DNA of 9,853 bases from NCBI GenBank assembly GCA_002713555.1, contig PATG01000033.1, forward strand, positions 1 through 9,853, given 5' to 3'. Position 1 is the stretch's first letter, and the number at the start of each line of letters is the position of its first letter. This stretch comes from Planctomycetaceae bacterium (GTDB lineage Bacteria; Planctomycetota; Planctomycetia; Pirellulales; Lacipirellulaceae). This document shows positions 1-5,619 of this stretch, piece after piece. The translations under genes were made by a program, and so were the position numbers. The notes under the pieces were generated by a model. The model was not told the origin of the DNA. It saw nothing but the letters and a program-made list of their open reading frames with translations, and did not search any database.

Positions 1-2504
1 GCAACGATCCGAGAGTGGAATGCGTGGCTTGTTTGCAACTGTACACATGTGGCACCTGCATCATCAAACACTTTCATGACGCGCTTCATCGGCTCGGATT
101 CGCCAGCAATCACAGTCATTTTCGGGCTATTCTTGTTGGCTGCAATCACATAACCCGGTTCTGCAGCGAGAACTTTCTCAATGTCATCAAAGGACGCGGA
201 AACTGAAGCCATGATGCCGCAGTCGGGCACATCTACGCTCCCCATTTCCGGACCTCTTGCCGCAACTGCACGCAATGCATCATCGAAATTGAGAATTCCT
301 GCTACCATCAATGCGGCATATTCTCCCAGTGAGTGTCCAGCGACCATGTCGGGTTCAAGTCCATGGGCCTTCAACAATCGATACAAAGCCAAATCGGCGG
401 TGAGCATGGCCGGTTGAGTGTACTCTGTTTGCTTGAGTTTATACTCAGCCTCCTTCCGTTCTTCTTCGGACAAATTTTCTCTAAGAACAAATGACGAAAG
501 TGTTTCACCTTCGAGGATTTCAACCATCGTTCTGTCGGCCTCTTCCCAAGTTTCTCCAATACATTTGTACCGTTTAGAAAGATCTAGAGTCATGCCCACA
601 TATTGGCTGCCTTGCCCTGGATACAAGTGAGCCACTTTGGCTTGTTTGGGAATTGCAACAGTATCTGTAATCATCACCATTTGTTTGGATAAGAAATCCC
701 ACTTGCTTCGATCTTCGCAAGCAGATTCAAACAAATCGAACCGCTTTTCCAATTGTGCCCAATCTGATGCAACAATGGCGCAACGGACTCCTTCTGCAAC
801 ATAATCTCTGCTGACTTCAGGTAAAGTACTGGACAGGCGTTTCCCATTTGGGTTATCGTCGAAGTTAGGACCACTGAACAAATCTGCTCGCAAAGTTGCC
901 ATTTTTGCTTGGAGTTCGGAAAGTGTCTCTGCGTTGGCTAGAAGCACCCCCCCCTCAATTTTTTTCAACTCAGCATGTGTCATTTTAACTGCAGATGCTG
1001 TTGCTTGCGATAATGCGTTTGGATTGAGCCATGCTGCACGACGTGCATCAAAATCGTGAGCAAGTTTGGAGTGATATGTCAAGTCAAAGGATTCGATGGC
1101 ACAATGAAAGTTTGTACCCCCAAATCCAAACGAAGAAATTCCCGCACGACGAGGATGTTGCTTTGAGCTAGCCCATGTTTTTGCTTCGGTCGGTACATAG
1201 AATGGATTTTGTCCCCACTCAAAGTTTTCATTCGGTGTAGAAAAGCCTGCACTAGGGGGAATTGTTCCGGTTTCAACCGCCCGTATGGCTTTGATTAGAC
1301 CTGCAATTCCCGCCGCTGCCTTGAGATGCCCAATTTGACTCTTGATTGAGCCGACTGCAACAGAACTCCCTGCTGCAGTGTTTTTGAACGCCTCTGACAA
1401 ACTGTTCAACTCAGTTGCGTCGCCAACCACCGTTGAGGTACCATGTGCTTCGATCAAATCGACTGTGCTAGAATCGTATCCAGCCTGCATATATGCTCGA
1501 TTTACAGCTTGAATTTGTCCTCTCGTGCTTGGAGCAGTGATGCCTTTACCGCGTCCATCACTACTGGCCCCTACGCCACGAATGACGGCTTGGATACAAT
1601 CACCATCTCGAATCGCATCAGAAAGGCGTTTCAGAGCTAGGGCTCCTGAACCTTCACCCATGACAAATCCATTTGCTTGAGAATCAAACGGGGTCGAATG
1701 GGATGGTGAAAGGGCTCCAATTGCGCTAAACTTCGCAAAGGTCGCGGGATCCATCGTGCGATCACTCGCACCAGCAATCATCATGTCGACCTGACGGGTT
1801 TGTAGCAAACGACAGGCGTCTAGAATTGCTGCAAATGTCGACGCGCATGCCGCATCTGTGGAGTAGTTTGGACCTTGTAAGTCGAGTAGATTCGCAACCC
1901 TGCCAGATACTACATTAGCCAATTCACCGGGCATTGTATCTTCGGTGACTTTCGGCAAGCCCTCTAGTATGGCTGCCTTGAATGCCTCTTTGCCGTCACT
2001 AGGCATTCCACCGGATTCAATTGCATGTCTGGCGAACTGATCTGCCCAAATCCTGTGATTTGAAAGATTGCGATTTTCACCACCTAATGCATTTGCAAAA
2101 ATAACACCTGTTCGTGATTTGGGTAACACACGGGAGTCTTCACCCATGTATCCGGCGTGTTCCAGTGCCGCTGCGCTGACCGTCACCGCCCAAAGCTGAG
2201 TATCATCGATTTGATTCAATGAACCTGGGGGAATTTTCCAGCGCCTCCAGTCGAATTCAAAATTCTCTACCCACCCACCAATTTTCGAGTATGTCTTGTT
2301 TTCATCGACATTCTTTGGACTTCCTTCAGCCCAAAAATCACCTGCGTTCCATCGACCTTCAGGGACATCCTTCAACGAGACTTTCGACGACAAAATATTG
2401 TCCCAAAATGTATCCAAGTCAGGCGCATCTGGAAACAGTGCTGCTACACCAATCACCGCAATAGGTTCAAACGGATCTTGAGGAGGTTCGCCATCAGTCG
2501 TCAA
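1..2504 (-). CDS. PfaA-like ketosynthase-acyltransferase megasynthase (type I PKS / PUFA synthase subunit), C-terminus beyond window
   Basis: This is a type I iterative-synthase protein; 834 codons lie in the window and the frame is still open at position 1. A ketosynthase domain spans about residues 12-470. Its catalytic Cys220 lies in the motif DAACAST, with His354 (EAHGTST) and His393 (IGHLKAA) at family-typical spacing, and it ends with GFGGTNFHC near 460-468. An acyltransferase domain follows from about residue 625, with PGQGSQY (629-635), nucleophile Ser725 in GHSLGEY, Arg750 and His830 in AFHS; AFHS usually marks malonyl-CoA specificity. The KS stretch IPPGSLNQIDDTQL resembles PfaA of PUFA synthases more than modular PKSs. 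ACP, KR and DH domains would be expected past the window edge but are not visible. The start is TTG at 2504: a stop lies four codons upstream in frame, an AGGTGA ribosome site sits 4 nt before it, and the next in-frame ATG (about residue 120) would remove the KS N-terminus. It lies 9 nt after fabI, so the two are probably co-transcribed. KS-AT identity is very sure; the PfaA-type assignment is likely. Confidence 0.93.
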   Translation of the reverse strand, partial: MTTDGEPPQDPFEPIAVIGVAALFPDAPDLDTFWDNILSSKVSLKDVPEGRWNAGDFWAEGSPKNVDENKTYSKIGGWVENFEFDWRRWKIPPGSLNQIDDTQLWAVTVSAAALEHAGYMGEDSRVLPKSRTGVIFANALGGENRNLSNHRIWADQFARHAIESGGMPSDGKEAFKAAILEGLPKVTEDTMPGELANVVSGRVANLLDLQGPNYSTDAACASTFAAILDACRLLQTRQVDMMIAGASDRTMDPATFAKFSAIGALSPSHSTPFDSQANGFVMGEGSGALALKRLSDAIRDGDCIQAVIRGVGASSDGRGKGITAPSTRGQIQAVNRAYMQAGYDSSTVDLIEAHGTSTVVGDATELNSLSEAFKNTAAGSSVAVGSIKSQIGHLKAAAGIAGLIKAIRAVETGTIPPSAGFSTPNENFEWGQNPFYVPTEAKTWASSKQHPRRAGISSFGFGGTNFHCAIESFDLTYHSKLAHDFDARRAAWLNPNALSQATASAVKMTHAELKKIEGGVLLANAETLSELQAKMATLRADLFSGPNFDDNPNGKRLSSTLPEVSRDYVAEGVRCAIVASDWAQLEKRFDLFESACEDRSKWDFLSKQMVMITDTVAIPKQAKVAHLYPGQGSQYVGMTLDLSKRYKCIGETWEEADRTMVEILEGETLSSFVLRENLSEEERKEAEYKLKQTEYTQPAMLTADLALYRLLKAHGLEPDMVAGHSLGEYAALMVAGILNFDDALRAVAARGPEMGSVDVPDCGIMASVSASFDDIEKVLAAEPGYVIAANKNSPKMTVIAGESEPMKRVMKVFDDAGATCVQLQTSHAFHSRIV

Positions 2505-2507
2505 ATT

Positions 2508-2514
2508 CTCACCT
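2508..2514 (-). promoter_or_regulatory. Shine-Dalgarno site for the KS-AT gene
   Basis: On the minus strand the bases AGGTGAG overlap the last base of the fabI stop codon and end 3 nt before the TTG at 2504. The core AGGTGA pairs perfectly with the usual 16S anti-Shine-Dalgarno end. This site decides the TTG start, because no ATG or GTG lies at a suitable distance. It also implies translational coupling to fabI. Confidence 0.75.
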
Positions 2515-3305
2515 CAATCACTAATGCTGTCAGGGACCATTGTACTGGAGTAACCTGCATCGATATGGATAATCTGGCCAGTTACACCTGAACCTAATGG
2601 ACTCGATAACCAAACAGCGCAACCTGCAACGTCATCTTGATTGACATTTCGCCGCAGTGGAGCATTTCGCTCAACATGGTCTAAAATATCTCCAAATCCG
2701 GGGATACCGCTTGCTGCAAGGGTACGGATGGGGCCAGATGAAATCGCGTTGACACGGTGACCTTCTTCTCCTACACGCATAGCCAATTCTCTGACCCACG
2801 CCTCCAATGCAGCCTTAGCGATACTCATCACACCATAATTGGGCACATATCGTGTACTTGCTGCATAGGTTAGGGTAATCGTAGAAGAATTGGCGGCAAG
2901 ATGAGGGAGTGCGTGTCGCATCACCCGCTGTAGAGAATGTGCTGAAATTGTCATTGCAAGGTTGATGGGAGTATCTTCGACAAAGAGCATGTGTCGATCA
3001 AAACATTCTCGTGGTGCAAAACCAATCGCATGAATAATGATGTCAGCTTTCGATCCTGGTGATGCCTTCTGCCATTCCTGAAAAAATTCAGCCGTTGTCT
3101 GCTCTTCAGCAACGTCGATTGGATAGAATGCTTCGATAGCATCGAGTTTGTCTTTCAATTGGAAGACTCTACTCATGAATCGTTTCTGATAGCCAAGAAT
3201 CAATTTGCAACCGGCCTCAGCCAATCGATTGCAAATGGCCCATGCGATGGAGTCTTCGGATGCAACACCGAAAACCAAAGCAGTTTTTCCTTCAAGTTGC
3301 AACAT
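2514..3305 (-). CDS. fabI: Enoyl-[acyl-carrier-protein] reductase (NADH), FabI type
   Basis: A complete 263-residue short-chain dehydrogenase/reductase that reduces trans-2-enoyl-ACP, the last step of each fatty acid elongation cycle. The N-terminal nucleotide-binding motif is the FabI-specific GVASEDSIAWAI (residues 13-24). HAIGFAP (92-98) matches the FabI loop. The catalytic residues are all present: Tyr147 (LTYAAS), Tyr157 and Lys164 in PNYGVMSIAK (Tyr-x6-Lys, as in FabI), followed by NAISSGPIRTLAASGI, which covers the substrate-binding loop. Length is that of normal FabI (about 260). The ATG start at 3305 places the glycine motif at the standard distance from the N-terminus; the ribosome site before it is weak. 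It directly precedes the KS-AT megasynthase, 9 nt away, so it probably supplies enoyl reduction in trans; PUFA clusters usually use the unrelated PfaD for that. No truncation or missing residue is seen. Function is very sure; its partner is inferred. Confidence 0.96.
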   Translation of the reverse strand: MLQLEGKTALVFGVASEDSIAWAICNRLAEAGCKLILGYQKRFMSRVFQLKDKLDAIEAFYPIDVAEEQTTAEFFQEWQKASPGSKADIIIHAIGFAPRECFDRHMLFVEDTPINLAMTISAHSLQRVMRHALPHLAANSSTITLTYAASTRYVPNYGVMSIAKAALEAWVRELAMRVGEEGHRVNAISSGPIRTLAASGIPGFGDILDHVERNAPLRRNVNQDDVAGCAVWLSSPLGSGVTGQIIHIDAGYSSTMVPDSISD

Positions 3306-3316
3306 TTGACCACACT

Positions 3317-3331
3317 CAGCCCTATGGGCTG
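3317..3331 (-). promoter_or_regulatory. Short hairpin just upstream of fabI
   Basis: A perfect inverted repeat with 6-bp GC-rich arms (CAGCCC / GGGCTG) and a 3-base loop ends 11 nt before the fabI start codon, in the 74-nt gap (3306-3379) between the TatD-like gene and fabI. There is no T-tract after it, so it is not a classic terminator. In the transcript it could partly cover the ribosome-binding region or mark a processing point. I found no convincing archaeal BRE/TATA element in this gap. Chance occurrence is possible. Confidence 0.3.
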
Positions 3332-3379
3332 TTGTCCTCGGAAGCAGACGGGTTTTGAGAATGCCCCTCGAAAATGACC

Positions 3380-4273
3380 CTACGGGTCAATTTGACCATA
3401 CAATTGGCTTGGCCAAATGGAATGCACATGCATGAGTAACTCTTCAGCCTCACTTTTTGACACGATTTTGAGTAGTTCACCCACCATTTGTTGTGTTCGT
3501 TTGGGGACTGTTTTTGGCCCGAGTACAGCACCTGGTCGATTTGGATCATCCAAGTAGTCGGTTTCCATTGTCCACGAAGTCGTGCATTCTGTAAACGTGG
3601 TGAGCAGCTTGGTAACACTGTGTTTGCCCATACTAACGGAAGACGAAAGTCCAGATGTGAACTGCCCGCTAACGTCAGGAGATGCATAGTGATGCACAGC
3701 ATCGTTTCGGTTCAGCCCAGCACGGTCACAAATGATTGCCAATTCCGCATTGGTTGTAGCCCCGTTATCCTCGACGTGTAATTGGATTGGAACATTCGCT
3801 TTGGACGCCATCCTCATCACTGTTTCCAGTTGCGCATTCGCCGCAGACCAAATCTCCTTCGATACTGGATAGTGGGGGCGACCAACCTCCCCTAATCCAA
3901 CGGCCAACCCTTCAGCACAGTAGTTCAATGCGAGTTCTACGGAATCAAAATGAAGTTGAGTAGATGCCTCCATCCCCAGTGTATGGATTTGCTTTTCCCA
4001 CACAACAGGATGTGGACCCAAAATAACCCGAACGTCGAGTCCAACATTCTGTCTCACCTGATTGGCCAAATTGATTGTTTGTTGATATGCTTCATCAACC
4101 TGCTCAATCGTAATTGGAAGCCCGGACGAAAATGACGGTTTGTGAACCAAACAAATGTGTGTACCTCCAGCATTGGCAAAATCCTGTGCTGCTGAAAGAC
4201 CCCGTGCTTCCAAATCGAGATGGATGTGCGTATCCCAAATCGGGCCGTTCCAACGACCCTCGGAGATTTTCAT
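3380..4273 (-). CDS. TatD-related metal-dependent hydrolase (archaeal amidohydrolase-superfamily TIM barrel)
   Basis: A 297-residue amidohydrolase-superfamily protein. Candidate metal ligands appear in the expected order: His16 and His18 (DTHIHLD), Glu129 (GLGEVGRPHYP), His166 (QLHVED), His194/His195 (VHHYASPD) and Asp239 (METDYLDDP). The signatures GEVGRPHYP and ETDYLDDP followed by RPGAVLGPKTVPKR look like the archaeal TatD-related group (the COG1831 kind, recalled and not searched) rather than bacterial TatD DNase. Substrate is unknown; TatD relatives include 3'-5' exonucleases and deacylases, so a nuclease role is possible but unproven. I chose ATG at 4273, which leaves a 5-nt gap after the TBP-like stop and has a GGTTGA element in front. 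A TTG at 4282, three codons earlier and overlapping that stop as TTGA, is the alternative. The family is well supported; the reaction is not. Confidence 0.88.
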   Translation of the reverse strand: MKISEGRWNGPIWDTHIHLDLEARGLSAAQDFANAGGTHICLVHKPSFSSGLPITIEQVDEAYQQTINLANQVRQNVGLDVRVILGPHPVVWEKQIHTLGMEASTQLHFDSVELALNYCAEGLAVGLGEVGRPHYPVSKEIWSAANAQLETVMRMASKANVPIQLHVEDNGATTNAELAIICDRAGLNRNDAVHHYASPDVSGQFTSGLSSSVSMGKHSVTKLLTTFTECTTSWTMETDYLDDPNRPGAVLGPKTVPKRTQQMVGELLKIVSKSEAEELLMHVHSIWPSQLYGQIDP

Positions 4274-4278
4274 TAGAA

Positions 4279-4794
4279 TCAACCCAAAAGATTCTCATCG
4301 GAGAGTCTTTGTTTCCACCTTCGAGCCGCCATAGCAACCAGTTTAACGTGGCGAGATTCAGTTGCAATTCCACGTCCATTCCTAAAGAGGAGGAGTTTAA
4401 TCTCGTGTTTATGATCATCAATTCTGAGGCAATCAAGTTCCGAATCCAGCACGGCTTCTGGAAACAAATCGGGGACTCCTTCCAAAGAGACCGGGGATTC
4501 AAAATCAAATGAGGCGACAACAGGCCCAACCTCGAACGTCATACCAGATTCGTCTTCGCCCAAGCGGAGCATGACTTCCTTCGCAGCAAGATGGGCCAGA
4601 TCTTGCTTTCGGCAACCATGTACAATGATTTTCCCCTCCAAGTCAACGAGCAGAGTGGCCCGAGGAGCAACCAAGGACAGCATCACGTATTGTCCACTAC
4701 GCTTTCCACCTAACTCGTCAACAATACGTTGTGGGTCAAGTTGTACAGCAGGTTTGAATCTAAACAGTTGATTTTCGACACGAGCCACGGTCAT
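4279..4794 (-). CDS. Divergent TATA-binding-protein-like two-repeat protein
   Basis: A 171-residue protein built of two similar halves (about residues 5-80 and 87-166) that follow the archaeal TBP half-repeat. The first runs from VEN with VQLDPQRIV (17-25), a strand pair around VAPRATLLV (42-50), GKIIVHG (54-60) and a long helix. The second runs VVASFDF (92-98), IKLLLFRNGRG (132-142) and a helix to WKQRL (160-164), ending near NLL as TBPs do. Archaeal TBPs are about 180-190 residues, so length fits. It is not an ordinary TBP: the FPG turn and the Phe in LIFSSG that insert into DNA are replaced in repeat 1 (Gln35/Tyr36 and Asp51) and largely in repeat 2 (Leu120/Asp121); only Phe137 remains. 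The ATG at 4794 overlaps the previous stop as ATGA and has an AGGAG site 10 nt upstream. The role could be an alternative transcription factor or a TBP-fold protein that no longer bends DNA. The fold call is my own alignment from memory. Confidence 0.72.
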   Translation of the reverse strand: MTVARVENQLFRFKPAVQLDPQRIVDELGGKRSGQYVMLSLVAPRATLLVDLEGKIIVHGCRKQDLAHLAAKEVMLRLGEDESGMTFEVGPVVASFDFESPVSLEGVPDLFPEAVLDSELDCLRIDDHKHEIKLLLFRNGRGIATESRHVKLVAMAARRWKQRLSDENLLG

Positions 4795-5612
4795 TCTTCT
4801 TCATCTCCTACATGTTCTGGCAAGGGTGTTTGCTCCAATGCGGCAAGGATACTTGGAATCCATGCCTGCATGACCGGTACAAGGAGGACAGGGGTGCCTC
4901 CGTCATCAACCTGTCCCCCAGACAGTGTTCCAAGTACACCTCGAAGACGTGCGGCCATTCGCTTGTCTCTTCGCAGTTGTAAATCAGGAGTCAATACAGA
5001 TTCTGAACGCGCCCACCATGCAGCCGCCAATGCGCTTGCTTGAGCATATGCTCCCGCCTTTCTCTCATTTCTTTCCGCGTCAGGAGGGGTCGTTCTTTGG
5101 ATTGCTCTACGCAACATCTTGCGCCAGATTCGACCGCTAAAGATTGAGCGAGTCAGATTCTTGAGGCGCACCATCTCATCCGCACAGTCTTCAACCCATT
5201 CAGTCCACTTCTCATCGTCTGGTTCTATGAAGAATATTGATCTGGGGCCTTTTCCAGATGGACTTAACGCCGCTTGCAAGATACGACGAGGTTCAGGATC
5301 TGGAAACTTGCATGTTTGTATAGATTCTATCGAAGACATACCTAGCATCATTCTGGACAAAGTTCCACCCGAAGATATCACAGCATCGCGATTGATTCCT
5401 GGGGACGCTTTTTCTTCATCTGCTTGTGAGTCCCAAATTTCAGCCTCATCGTCGGGTAAGAGAAACGCAACACTGTCCCATTTACCCTCAGTGCGTCGAA
5501 GAGTTGAGCTGTACACTACATTTGGCAAGAATGGCCACAAGCGAATGGTTCCACCATTGGGGTCGACCCAATCGACAGGTGTCCACGAGAGCGATGCCGA
5601 TGCGGCCATCAT
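4791..5612 (-). CDS. Uncharacterised soluble protein, 273 residues
   Basis: I do not recognise this family. The N-terminal third is strand-rich and Trp/Pro-rich (DWVDPNGGTIRLWPFLP, about residues 14-30, then WDSVAFLLPDDEAEIWD). The middle has a charged, Trp-containing helix around KWTEWVEDCADEMVRL, then a very basic Arg/Lys-rich helical stretch (about 148-182). The C-terminal third contains SALAAAWWARSE, then GGTPVLLVPVMQAWIPSILAAL near 240-260, and ends acidic (DEEE). There is no signal peptide and no convincing membrane helix, so it is probably cytoplasmic. ATG codons at 5612 and 5609 are both possible; the AGGT element at 5616-5619 sits 3 nt from the first and 6 nt from the second, so 5609 fits slightly better. 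It starts 6 nt after the surface protein stop and its TGA overlaps the TBP-like start as ATGA, so a functional link with that gene is plausible. Reading frame integrity and spacing make it a real gene. Confidence 0.82.
   Translation of the reverse strand: MMAASASLSWTPVDWVDPNGGTIRLWPFLPNVVYSSTLRRTEGKWDSVAFLLPDDEAEIWDSQADEEKASPGINRDAVISSGGTLSRMMLGMSSIESIQTCKFPDPEPRRILQAALSPSGKGPRSIFFIEPDDEKWTEWVEDCADEMVRLKNLTRSIFSGRIWRKMLRRAIQRTTPPDAERNERKAGAYAQASALAAAWWARSESVLTPDLQLRRDKRMAARLRGVLGTLSGGQVDDGGTPVLLVPVMQAWIPSILAALEQTPLPEHVGDEEE
4805..4809 (-). promoter_or_regulatory. Shine-Dalgarno site for the TBP-like gene
   Basis: AGGAG on the minus strand lies 10 nt before the ATG at 4794, inside the last codons of the preceding gene. 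Together with the ATGA stop/start overlap it supports coupled translation of the two genes. Confidence 0.55.
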
Positions 5613-5615
5613 TCA

Positions 5616-5619
5616 ACCT
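5616..5619 (-). promoter_or_regulatory. Shine-Dalgarno site for the 273-residue protein gene
   Basis: AGGT on the minus strand (within GAGGTTG) shares its A with the stop codon of the surface protein. Spacing is 3 nt to the ATG at 5612 and 6 nt to the ATG at 5609, which favours the second ATG. Confidence 0.5.

Noticed and set aside
674..1276. Possible frameshift in the KS-AT gene, since other-frame reading frames are open here
   Set aside because: Codon-by-codon reading from the TTG through KS, the homopolymers and AT gives one uninterrupted frame with all expected motifs.
3322..3702. A 126-codon minus-strand reading frame over the end of the TatD-like gene
   Set aside because: It lies almost entirely inside the TatD-like gene in another frame, and composition suggests a shadow.
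4104..4529. A 141-codon minus-strand reading frame across the TBP-like/TatD-like junction
   Set aside because: It overlaps two well-supported genes on the same strand in another frame and shows no protein family features.
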